A stretch of 37,430 nt of DNA from Candidatus Liptonbacteria bacterium. Lineage in GTDB: Bacteria; Patescibacteriota; Minisyncoccia; UBA6257; 2-01-FULL-56-20. The stretch spans positions 1 through 37,430 of the forward strand of contig VGJV01000004.1 of NCBI GenBank assembly GCA_016867315.1. The letters are read 5' to 3'. Made by a program: the position numbers and the translations under genes. Positions 6,998 through 13,228 of the stretch are shown here, piece by piece. The notes below the pieces were generated by a model. That model was not told where the DNA came from. It searched no databases and saw only the letters and a program-made list of their open reading frames with translations. Within the stretch, counting starts at the first letter, position 1, and each line of letters starts with the position of its first letter.

Positions 6998-7865
6998 GCG
7001 TGCTTCTCGATTCCCGCTTCTTACTATAAGCGGTCTTCTTTTTGGAGCGATTGCAGCCTTTTTGATGGTATATCCAGCTCAATCTAAGCCGGCAGAGATT
7101 CCTTTGGGAGAAAAGCTTTTCGCCGCTTCCGGGAGAACGCAATCGCGATTATTTACTTCGGGAACCACGGTATTTACATTTCCTTCGAACGTCTCGCTTA
7201 TTTGGGTGACGCTTTGGGGTGGAGGCGGCGGAGGAGGAGGAGTTTACACCTGGAACACCCAGGGCGGTGGCGGCGGAGGCGGCGGAGAAATTATTTACAG
7301 ATATCCGGTAACGATTACGCCCGGAGCGGCGAGCTCCATAACGATAGGAGAAGGGGGAACGGGTGGAATTTCGGGGGCTTCCTACTCCGACGGGATCACC
7401 GGAGGCACTTCTTCGTTTGTGATGCCTGGTCTTAGTCTGCATGCCGCCGGAGGGGTGGGAGGATTGCATGCGAACAACCTCGGAGCAGGAGGCGCGGGAG
7501 GAGGCCCGGGCGGCGGCGGAGGCGGAAGCGGCGATGGTGGAACGGGGGGCACCGGCTCGGCCAGCACATTTGGGGCAGGCGGAGGAGGGGGTGGTGGATA
7601 TAACGGATCGGGAGGTTCGGGATTGTTTAATACGGGAGGTTCGGGAGGTGGTTCTAGCAACGCCGGTGGCGGCGGAGGTGGAAGCTTCGGCGGGCCCGGA
7701 GCGGCGGGAGGAGTGGCGAACTGCGGCGCAGGAGGAATTGGAGCCGCGAATACCGGTGGCGGCGGAGGCGGAGCAGCCAGCAGGCATTACAGTAGCGGCG
7801 GTGGTTGCGGTAATTACGGTGGAAAAGGCGGCTCCGGCGGAATGATTATCGAGTGGATTCAGTAA
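6933..7865 (+). CDS. Glycine-rich surface protein 4
   Basis: Start chosen at the ATG at 6933, which matches the MNK/MNQ starts of the paralogues; the frame is open further upstream but only overlaps protein 3. The 310-residue protein has a heptad-encoded tail, a membrane segment (about residues 28-48), then FTSGTTVFTFPSNVSLIWVT and LWGGGGGGGG, and ends GGMIIEWIQ. It lacks the VITISAR segment of the other three and has EIPLGEKLFAASGRTQSR instead, so it is the most diverged copy. The role is inferred to be surface display. Confidence 0.75.
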   Translation: MNKQSKSTNQEGGIKKHESRSMRASRFPLLTISGLLFGAIAAFLMVYPAQSKPAEIPLGEKLFAASGRTQSRLFTSGTTVFTFPSNVSLIWVTLWGGGGGGGGVYTWNTQGGGGGGGGEIIYRYPVTITPGAASSITIGEGGTGGISGASYSDGITGGTSSFVMPGLSLHAAGGVGGLHANNLGAGGAGGGPGGGGGGSGDGGTGGTGSASTFGAGGGGGGGYNGSGGSGLFNTGGSGGGSSNAGGGGGGSFGGPGAAGGVANCGAGGIGAANTGGGGGGAASRHYSSGGGCGNYGGKGGSGGMIIEWIQ

Positions 7866-7867
7866 AA

Positions 7868-7911
7868 TCCACCATAGATCCGCCATACATTCGCCATAGA
7901 CCATAGATCCA
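7868..7911. repeat. Short 11-base tandem repeat
   Basis: ATCCACCATAG, ATCCGCCATAC and ATTCGCCATAG follow each other, then a shortened ACCATAGATCCAC. This is the only intergenic tract here with an 11-base rather than a 7-base period. It closes the glycine-rich cluster. Confidence 0.55.
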
Positions 7912-7949
7912 CTTTCATATATTCCAAACTCCACGCATATCTAAAAATA

Positions 7950-7981
7950 TTCTTAAACTCGACGACCGTAGGATTTAAGAA
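7950..7981. repeat. Left bracketing site of the PaaX/Cas2-like gene
   Basis: TTCTTAAA (7950-7957), 16 bases containing ACGACCGT, then TTTAAGAA (7974-7981): a palindrome with a fixed core. It lies nine bases before the ATG at 7991. It matches the right site (8578-8609) at 25 of 32 positions. Confidence 0.75.
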
Positions 7982-7990
7982 CTTCAGATT

Positions 7991-8584
7991 ATGAAAGGAG
8001 ATTTCACTATTGCGGTACTTGAACGTCTTGCGGAGGCAGCAATGGAAATGGGAGATCTTACGCTCGCAGTCCTTGAGGCAGGATACGGAGCTTCTTCAGG
8101 AAGAATCCTTCAAGCTAAAGAACAAATAGAAATGAGAAGGGTGAGGAAGCGTCACGAGCGAGAACAATATGACCGAATAAGAAAAAGATGTTACAACATC
8201 CTCGCGTGGCTTGAGCAAGATGGGTTTATTGAAAGAAAAGAAAAAAAGTTTTTCACTACATTCCAAGGTTCGAGATATTTGAAAAAATTATTAGAGAGAA
8301 AAAAGAAGGCGCTGCCTCCCCCGCAATATGTGATCACAAAGTCTGTGACTACCATTATTGTGGCTTTTGACATCCCGGAAAAAGAGAGGAGAAAAAGAGA
8401 ATGGGTTCGGCAAGCTCTTCGGAGAATTGGATGTATGATGTTGCAGAAAAGTTTATGGGTAGGAAGAGTAAAAGTTCCACGAGAATTTTTAGATGACCTT
8501 GCAAAACTCGGACTTATTGAAGCGGTAGAAATTTTCGAAATTGGGAAAAAGGGAAGTCTGCGGCAAATCCTTCCGGATTCTTAA
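7991..8584 (+). CDS. PaaX-type regulator with Cas2-like C-terminal domain
   Basis: This 197-residue protein has an N-terminal helical region (DLTLAVLEAGYGASSGRI), a winged-helix segment (about 60-100: YNILAWLEQDGFIERKEKKFF) and a C-terminal ferredoxin-like domain starting IIVAFDIPEKERRKREWV and continuing GCMMLQKSLWVGR. In PaaX and in Cas2 this last region has the same fold; the Asp in AFDIPE (residue 127) is where Cas2 nucleases place their metal-binding Asp. No cas1, CRISPR array or phenylacetate gene is nearby, so neither adaptation nor PaaX function is supported. The gene is enclosed by two matching palindromes, and its stop codon lies inside the right one. Confidence 0.7.
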   Translation: MKGDFTIAVLERLAEAAMEMGDLTLAVLEAGYGASSGRILQAKEQIEMRRVRKRHEREQYDRIRKRCYNILAWLEQDGFIERKEKKFFTTFQGSRYLKKLLERKKKALPPPQYVITKSVTTIIVAFDIPEKERRKREWVRQALRRIGCMMLQKSLWVGRVKVPREFLDDLAKLGLIEAVEIFEIGKKGSLRQILPDS

Positions 8585-8609
8585 ATCAAACGACCGTCAG
8601 ACTTAAGAA
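8578..8609. repeat. Right bracketing site of the PaaX/Cas2-like gene
   Basis: TTCTTAAA (8578-8585), 16 bases with ACGACCGT at the same offset as in the left site, then CTTAAGAA (8602-8609). The gene's TAA stop (8582-8584) is part of the left arm. The orientation is direct relative to the left site. Confidence 0.75.
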
Positions 8610-8631
8610 TAAAAGCATTTCAGGTATGTGG

Positions 8632-11328
8632 TTATTCTAAATGAAGGCCCCGCTCGAACTCCATAAGTTTCTTTTTGAGCAGCGGATGCTTTTTAAGCTC
8701 CGAGTCTGCACGAAGAATTTCTTTCGCCGCTTCGCGGGTAGAAGAGACCAGTGGAGGATCGGTTAAAGCCTCCATGGCAACATCCGGGAACCCAGTCTGG
8801 GAGGTGCCTAAAAATTCTCCCGGTCCTCGGAGCTTCAAATCTTTTTCCGCCAGTTCAAACCCATTCTTTGCTTCAGTGATTGCCTTCAGGCGTTCGCGAG
8901 TAGACTTCGAATCGGAATCGGTAAAGAGAAAGCAATACGATTCATGTGCGCCCCGGCCCACGCGCCCGCGAAGCTGATAAAGCTGGGCGAGTCCAAAGCG
9001 ATCCGAACCCTCGATCATCATGATAGAGGCATTCGGCACGTCCACTCCCACCTCGATCACCGTCGTAGAGACGAGGACATCCAAGTTGCCTTCCCGGAAT
9101 TCTTTCATGATAGCTTCCTTCTCTACGGGTTTCATTTTGCCGTGAAGCATTCCCACTTGGAGATCCAGAAATATTTTTGCAGAGAGTCTTTCGTATTCTT
9201 CCTCTACGGTCCTTACATCCCACGCAGACAGTTGCGGACGTGACGCCGACAGTCGCGGACGTTTTTCTGCGTCTGTCCGCGTTTCTTCTGCGCCTGTCTG
9301 CGGAGCCTGGATGCGGGGGCAGATCACAAACGCCTGCCTGCCTTGCTGCACCTGGCCGCGAATGAATTCATACGCCTTCTCTCTCTTTTCGGGCGGGACG
9401 ATATGCGTTTTCACGGGTTTTCGGCCTGGGGGAAGCTCCGTAATCGTCGAGAGATCGAGATCCCCGAAGACGGTGAGAGTTAGGGTCCGAGGGATGGGAG
9501 TCGCGGACATACTTAAGAAATGCGGCAAGGACGCGGACAGTTGCGGACCTGACGCGGACAGTGGCGGAATTGCACGGGCAGTATCGTAAATAATTCTGTC
9601 GATCCTAAGTTTTTCTGGCCCGAAGTTCGCAAGTAGGGCGAGTTTATAAGGAGACCCTTTCAGGTAATTCCAGATTTGCTTTTTTTCAATTTGCCCTACA
9701 AAAGGCAATGCTTTGAGTTCCAATATTACCTTGTCGCTCACTACAAAGTCGGGACGATATACCCCAACTTTTTTATCGCCGTACTTTACTGGTATGGATT
9801 TCTCAACTTCAAAATATATACCTTTTCTTTTAAACTCCTCTTCAATAGCTTTTTCATAAATATTCTCTTTATGACCGAGGCCTAAAGTCTTTCTTACTTC
9901 AAAAAGGCATTCTCTAATTTGAAATGTTATGTCCTCATAAAGAAGTTTACTTTCCGCGTCTGTCCGCGTTTCATTCCGCGTCTGTCCGCGGGCGAGCAGG
10001 GCTCGCTGCCTGACGCCAAATCGGTGTTGTTCATCGACTACCACTAACCCCAGCGAGTGCCATGTGACGGCTTTGGAAAGCAGCGCATGCGTGCCGATGG
10101 CGATGGGAATCGTGCCGTTTTGAATAGCCGTAAGAAGTTTCTTTTTGGATTTTTCCTGCTCGAGACTCCCGTCGTGAGCAATCAGAGTTTCGTGGCTCGT
10201 GAGTAATGCGACAGGCACGGTAATCCTTATAGTATCGATCAGTTTTTTGAACGTTTCATAATGCTGGCGCGCGAGTACCTCGGTAGGAGCCATAACTGCG
10301 GTTTGGAGCCCCGCTTCAGCGGCGAGGAAGGCGGTAAGCGCCGCAATCACGGTTTTTCCCGATCCCACATCTCCCTGAAGCAGACGATTCATAGGATGCG
10401 GTTCGCGAATATCCTGGAGAATCTCCCAAAGTGATTTTTTCTGGGAAGAGGTGAGAGGGAAAGGGAGAGTTTCCAAAAAGGCTTTTACGCGTTCGATCGA
10501 GGCCGGAACTGCTGGTGCAGTCTCTTTCTGGAGAGCCATTCTTTGTTCCAAATTCGAAAGCTGAAGGAGGAAGAGATCCTCAAACGCGAAACGCCGCTTC
10601 GCTCGAGCCGCGTCTTCGAGTGTGAGAGGGAAATGTACTGCTCGAAGCGCATCGTTTACCTCCAGCAAATTTTCTTTTTCTAAAATCTGTGAAGGAATGA
10701 ATTCCCAAAGAGGCTCGATAGCGTCCAAAAGAGGATGGATAAGAAAACGAATGCCCTTGGAGGTAAGGCCTTTAGTTTCGGGGTAGATTGGCACAAGCCG
10801 CCCGGTGTGCCTAGTCGCGGACAGTTGCGGACTTGACGCGGACAGTGGCTGACCAGATTCGTCCACGTATTGTTCCGCGTCTGTCTGCATTCCATTCGGC
10901 CCTTGTCCGCGGTCAGTAAGTTCATACGTAGGATTATTCAGATATACATCTCCTTCTTCATTGGTGCCCACTTTCCCGGAAAAGTTATACCAATGTCCTT
11001 GCCGTAAAGAATGTGCTACATAAGGTTGGTTGAACCACACTGCCCGGAGCGAGCCGCTGGCATCCGCGAGTTCCGCCTCGACCACGACAAAACGCCTCCG
11101 CCAGCTTCGGCGGGATTCTGTACTTACCACCTGCGCCTGGATGGTGATGCGTTCACCTACTTCGAGATCAGAAATAGGCCGGAACGCCGAAAAATCTTCA
11201 TAGCGAACCGGAAAGTGAGAAAGAAGTTCTCGCACGGTCCTAATTCCCAGACGAGAGAGATGAGTTAAAAACCGTTTAGGAACGTGAGGGAATTCAGCTA
11301 ATGGAGTATCGAGAGGGATAGAATTCAT
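8632..11328 (-). CDS. recG: ATP-dependent DNA helicase RecG with three in-frame insertions
   Basis: RecG remodels stalled replication forks and Holliday junctions. The wedge/OB domain occupies about residues 1-175, motif I is GDVGSGKT (319-326), motif Ia APTEVLARQH, motif II DEQH (432-435), motif III SATPIPRT (608-614), and motifs V-VI STTVIEVGVDVPNAS and QLRGRVGRG (785-793). The length of 898 compares with about 690 for typical RecG. The excess is three inserts, all in frame and all made of one repeat: residues 139-173 (between wedge and helicase), 448-600 (after FGVRQRALLAR) and 676-702 (in the loop after VICPRIQ). The middle insert carries a whole GxxExxY nuclease-like domain. All three sit in loops that vary among RecG proteins, so helicase function may survive. 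Confidence 0.95.
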   Translation of the reverse strand: MNSIPLDTPLAEFPHVPKRFLTHLSRLGIRTVRELLSHFPVRYEDFSAFRPISDLEVGERITIQAQVVSTESRRSWRRRFVVVEAELADASGSLRAVWFNQPYVAHSLRQGHWYNFSGKVGTNEEGDVYLNNPTYELTDRGQGPNGMQTDAEQYVDESGQPLSASSPQLSATRHTGRLVPIYPETKGLTSKGIRFLIHPLLDAIEPLWEFIPSQILEKENLLEVNDALRAVHFPLTLEDAARAKRRFAFEDLFLLQLSNLEQRMALQKETAPAVPASIERVKAFLETLPFPLTSSQKKSLWEILQDIREPHPMNRLLQGDVGSGKTVIAALTAFLAAEAGLQTAVMAPTEVLARQHYETFKKLIDTIRITVPVALLTSHETLIAHDGSLEQEKSKKKLLTAIQNGTIPIAIGTHALLSKAVTWHSLGLVVVDEQHRFGVRQRALLARGQTRNETRTDAESKLLYEDITFQIRECLFEVRKTLGLGHKENIYEKAIEEEFKRKGIYFEVEKSIPVKYGDKKVGVYRPDFVVSDKVILELKALPFVGQIEKKQIWNYLKGSPYKLALLANFGPEKLRIDRIIYDTARAIPPLSASGPQLSASLPHFLSMSATPIPRTLTLTVFGDLDLSTITELPPGRKPVKTHIVPPEKREKAYEFIRGQVQQGRQAFVICPRIQAPQTGAEETRTDAEKRPRLSASRPQLSAWDVRTVEEEYERLSAKIFLDLQVGMLHGKMKPVEKEAIMKEFREGNLDVLVSTTVIEVGVDVPNASIMMIEGSDRFGLAQLYQLRGRVGRGAHESYCFLFTDSDSKSTRERLKAITEAKNGFELAEKDLKLRGPGEFLGTSQTGFPDVAMEALTDPPLVSSTREAAKEILRADSELKKHPLLKKKLMEFERGLHLE
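9223..9303 (-). repeat. RecG insertion 3 (short palindromic element, coding)
   Basis: Encodes about residues 676-702 (PQTGAEETRTDAEKR, then RLSASRPQLSA). The first half carries ACGCGGACAGACGC and the second half CTGTCGGCGTC/CTGTCTGCGT, so the ends are complementary. It is the most compact copy, with only a few bases between the arms. Confidence 0.8.
9529..9990 (-). mobile_element. RecG insertion 2: repeat-bounded GxxExxY nuclease-like insert
   Basis: Encodes about residues 447-600 of RecG. The arms are the repeat family: the entry side reads GQTRNETRTDAES and the exit side PPLSASGPQLSAS, with DNA arms ACGCGGACAG and CTGTCCGCGT. Between them is a complete GxxExxY-family domain of roughly 125 residues: G485-HK-E488-NI-Y491 and the PD-(D/E)XK-like pair RPDFVVSDKVILELKA (Asp527, Glu537, Lys539). 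The insert contains no Met codon, so it has no ordinary start of its own and must be made as part of RecG. It interrupts the loop between motif II and motif III. No intein splice residues are present. Confidence 0.8.
10810..10914 (-). repeat. RecG insertion 1 (short palindromic element, coding)
   Basis: Encodes about residues 139-173 (GMQTDAEQYV, then QPLSASSPQLSA), between the wedge domain and the RLVPIYPETKGL segment. The arms are CAGACAGACGCGGAA and CCACTGTCCGCGTC, repeating the words seen in the other two insertions in the same reading frame and orientation. Confidence 0.8.
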
Positions 11329-11458
11329 AATTCTTTGCGCTTTGCCGCGGCAATTTTGCGCAAACTATCCTTAAAACTGGAATAGTATACCACGGGCAGA
11401 ATTGAGAATCTAGAAAGCAAAAAATACAATTGCTCTCGGAACTGAAGTCTTGGTCTCC

Positions 11459-11485
11459 TTGACAAAGTAGGGGCTATATGATAAT
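11459..11485 (+). promoter_or_regulatory. Promoter of the small membrane protein gene
   Basis: TTGACA (11459-11464) with GATAAT (11480-11485) at a 15-base spacing. A strong Shine-Dalgarno sequence (AAAGGAGGG) follows just before the ATG at 11509, so this gene, unlike several others here, has a conventional leader. Confidence 0.5.
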
Positions 11486-11508
11486 GGTTAAAGTACGAAA
11501 GGAGGGAT

Positions 11509-11775
11509 ATGAAAACCCTCAAATTGAAAAGATTCCTGCGCCCATGGGCGGAGGAACATAATGGGCTTGAGGATCTGGCAAAAGAGAAAAGAGCAGAGCT
11601 TCTGACGGGGCAATGTAGGGAAGTCAAGGAAGTTCCGTTTGTGGAACGGATAAAGGTAAAAAGGGAGCCGTTTCTCACATTTAACCAATGGCTGTTGGTA
11701 GTGGGAGTGATCGCGCTTTTCATCATGATGTGGGTGCTGAGCGCACTCTACCCCACGCCGGAATTCCTCAAATAA
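11509..11775 (+). CDS. Small membrane protein of unknown function
   Basis: This 88-residue protein has a charged N-terminal two-thirds (LKRFLRPWAEEHNGLEDLAKEKRAELL, here shown as a run of Lys, Arg, Glu) and one hydrophobic helix near the C-terminus (LLVVGVIALFIMMWVLSAL, about residues 62-80), ending PTPEFLK. I do not recognise the family. The topology predicts a cytoplasmic N-terminus anchored by a single C-terminal helix. It is set off by its own promoter, a strong ribosome binding site and a terminator, so it is a single-gene unit and probably well expressed. Confidence 0.7.
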   Translation: MKTLKLKRFLRPWAEEHNGLEDLAKEKRAELLTGQCREVKEVPFVERIKVKREPFLTFNQWLLVVGVIALFIMMWVLSALYPTPEFLK

Positions 11776-11787
11776 CGGTAGTAAAAT

Positions 11788-11824
11788 TAACGCCACCTGT
11801 TCGGAAAATTAGCAGGTGGCGTTA
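11788..11824 (+). terminator. Terminator after the small membrane protein gene
   Basis: TAACGCCACCTG (11788-11799) pairs perfectly with CAGGTGGCGTTA (11813-11824) around a 13-base loop. The following T content is modest (CATTTTCAT). Confidence 0.7.
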
Positions 11825-11856
11825 CATTTTCATGAACGGTTAATAATCAATAGTCG

Positions 11857-12420
11857 ATGATCATCACAATGGGCGGTACGGCAAAAACAATCGCGGTAAT
11901 TGTGGGGATAGTAGTGCTCGTGCTTGTGGTGGGAATCGCAGCGGGCTGGATGGGGGGCGCCGCTACCACGGCCAAGCCATACGCGGGGCTTACGCCTGTC
12001 TCCGGCACCGTGGAGACTTCCACGCCCACTTCTACGGCCCCCACTTCCACCTCAGGTGCCGCAGGCACCGCGCTCGACGGAAGTACATCGGCAGGAATCG
12101 GAGTGGGAGCAACTTTGACTTTGCCGCAAGCGGTGATTACCTACACGGATCAAGGTTTCTCTCCCGTAAGCCTTACAATTTCAAAAGGGGAGAAGGTGAT
12201 ATTTGAAAACCAGTCTTCTCGCGCTTTTTGGCCGGCTTCCGCGCCGCATCCCGCGCACACGACCTATCCGGAGCGACAGGGCTGTGTGGCAAGCACCTTC
12301 GATGCCTGCGGTCCCCAGGCTTCCGGAGATCCGTGGGAATTCCAATTTAATAGAGTGGGTACGTGGAGGTATCACGATCATCTGAATCCTTCGAAAATGG
12401 GGACCATTATTGTGCAGTAG
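11857..12420 (+). CDS. Membrane-anchored cupredoxin-like protein 1
   Basis: This 187-residue protein has an N-terminal membrane segment (about 9-30), a Thr/Ser/Pro-rich linker (about 40-85), and a plastocyanin-like domain (VITYTDQGFSPVSLTISKGE, VIFENQSSRAFWP, then GTWRYHDHLNPSKMGTIIV). Cupredoxins carry or store copper outside the membrane. The usual His-Cys-His-Met ligand set is altered: where blue copper proteins have Cys in the Y-x-C-x-x-H loop, this one has YHDHLNPSKM. His residues are also present in PHPAHT, and two Cys (QGC and DAC) could form a disulphide. It may bind copper in a non-blue site. A start at 11869 is also possible. Confidence 0.7.
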   Translation: MIITMGGTAKTIAVIVGIVVLVLVVGIAAGWMGGAATTAKPYAGLTPVSGTVETSTPTSTAPTSTSGAAGTALDGSTSAGIGVGATLTLPQAVITYTDQGFSPVSLTISKGEKVIFENQSSRAFWPASAPHPAHTTYPERQGCVASTFDACGPQASGDPWEFQFNRVGTWRYHDHLNPSKMGTIIVQ

Positions 12421-12454
12421 GAAAACTAGAAAGTAGAAAGTAGAATCTAGAGAG
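12421..12454. repeat. Heptad tract, GAAAGTA type
   Basis: GAAAGTA, GAAAGTA, GAATCTA units fill the gap between the two cupredoxin genes. The same word is found at 2631 and 34171. Confidence 0.65.
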
Positions 12455-12464
12455 ATACTGGATT

Positions 12465-12473
12465 TGCTATACT
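12465..12473 (+). promoter_or_regulatory. Extended -10 promoter of cupredoxin-like gene 2
   Basis: TG-C-TATACT ends seven bases before the ATG at 12481, implying a leaderless mRNA. No Shine-Dalgarno sequence is present. Confidence 0.5.
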
Positions 12474-12480
12474 CAAAAGT

Positions 12481-12990
12481 ATGAATAAGATCATTGTTGC
12501 CATTGTGGCAATTGTTGCCCTCGTGCTTATAGGTATTGCCTTAATGCCTCCTAAGACCACCGCTCCAACTCCTGCGGACGCCCCGGCATTTCAAACCCCA
12601 ACCCAAACCCAAACCCAAACCCAAACGGAATCTTCTTCCTTGGGGACCGTAGAAGTGGAAACTACTACTCCTCCTCCCGCGCTGCCCGTATCGCAGTCAG
12701 TTACGATCAGCTACATCCCGAACGGATTTTCTCCTAGTGTCGTAAATATTAAAAAAGGAGACACGGTAGTGTTTAAAAATGACTCTGGAAAACCATTTTG
12801 GCCCGCCACAGATCCGCACCCAGCGCATACCGGCTATCCGGAAAAAGGAGGTTGTCGTGGGAGCGCCTTCGATGCTTGTAAACGCATTGAATCCGGAGAA
12901 TCTTGGTCCTTCACCTTCAATGAGATAGGTGCGTGGCGGTATCACGATCACATGAGCGCCAGTCAGGGAGGGGTGATTATGGTGGAATAA
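12481..12990 (+). CDS. Membrane-anchored cupredoxin-like protein 2
   Basis: This 169-residue paralogue of the preceding gene has a membrane segment (about 3-22), a linker with a QTQTQTQTQT run, and a plastocyanin-like domain (VTISYIPNGFSPSVVNIKKGD, VVFKNDSGKPFWP, PHPAHTGYPE, GAWRYHDHMSASQGGVIMV). Its QTQT run is encoded by four or five copies of a 6-base unit (ACCCAA), which can change linker length without shifting frame. The metal loop reads YHDHM and lacks the Cys of blue copper proteins; unlike paralogue 1 it has no Met at the usual spacing. The tandem pair suggests two versions of an exported metal-binding protein. Confidence 0.7.
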   Translation: MNKIIVAIVAIVALVLIGIALMPPKTTAPTPADAPAFQTPTQTQTQTQTESSSLGTVEVETTTPPPALPVSQSVTISYIPNGFSPSVVNIKKGDTVVFKNDSGKPFWPATDPHPAHTGYPEKGGCRGSAFDACKRIESGESWSFTFNEIGAWRYHDHMSASQGGVIMVE

Positions 12991-13004
12991 ATAACTTGAC
13001 CCGG

Positions 13005-13072
13005 TAGTGAAAGTTCGACTTTCCGCTCAAAGCGAGCGGCACTGGGTCGAACTTCTACTACCGGGTTGATAT
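13005..13072. repeat. Long hairpin after the cupredoxin genes
   Basis: ACCCGGTAGTGAAAGTTCGAC pairs with GTCGAACTTCTACTACCGGGT with two mismatches, enclosing an inner CCGCTC/GAGCGG stem. It may end the cupredoxin transcripts, although no T-run follows directly; TATAAT overlaps its right edge. Confidence 0.6.
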
Positions 13073-13100
13073 AATTAAAGAAGCGCGATTCACAATTCGG

Positions 13101-13188
13101 GATGAAGCGAGCCCTAAGGATTCGGGCTTAGGGCTCGTCTCATCCATCTCAGGCTGTGTGCTGGATGCTTAAAGGAAAAAGACGAGCC
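13101..13188 (+). promoter_or_regulatory. Leader with two mutually exclusive folds
   Basis: Fold A: a 19-position hairpin, 13101-13118 against 13127-13144 (core GAGCCCTAAG/CTTAGGGCTC). Fold B: GGCTCGTCT (13132-13140) pairs with AGACGAGCC (13180-13188), enclosing CATCCA/TGGATG. Fold B uses bases needed for fold A. A small CCTC/GAGG hairpin (13192-13204) and a T-run (13211-13217) follow, then the ATG at 13229. The arrangement resembles an attenuator or riboswitch platform. Confidence 0.45.
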
Positions 13189-13228
13189 GAACCTCCGTAA
13201 GAGGCCACTTCTTTTTTGAAAGTGTTTT

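Noticed and set aside
7991-8584. A CRISPR adaptation locus, suggested by the Cas2-like domain
   Set aside because: No cas1, no other cas gene and no array of repeats with unique spacers exists in the window. The two bracketing sites have one gene, not a spacer, between them.
9529-9990. An intein in RecG
   Set aside because: No Cys/Ser/Thr at the insertion start, no His-Asn end and no Hint-domain blocks. The insert is flanked by repeat-encoded peptide instead.
12598-12625. Phase-variable microsatellite in cupredoxin gene 2
   Set aside because: The unit is six bases, so gain or loss of copies alters linker length but cannot switch the frame.
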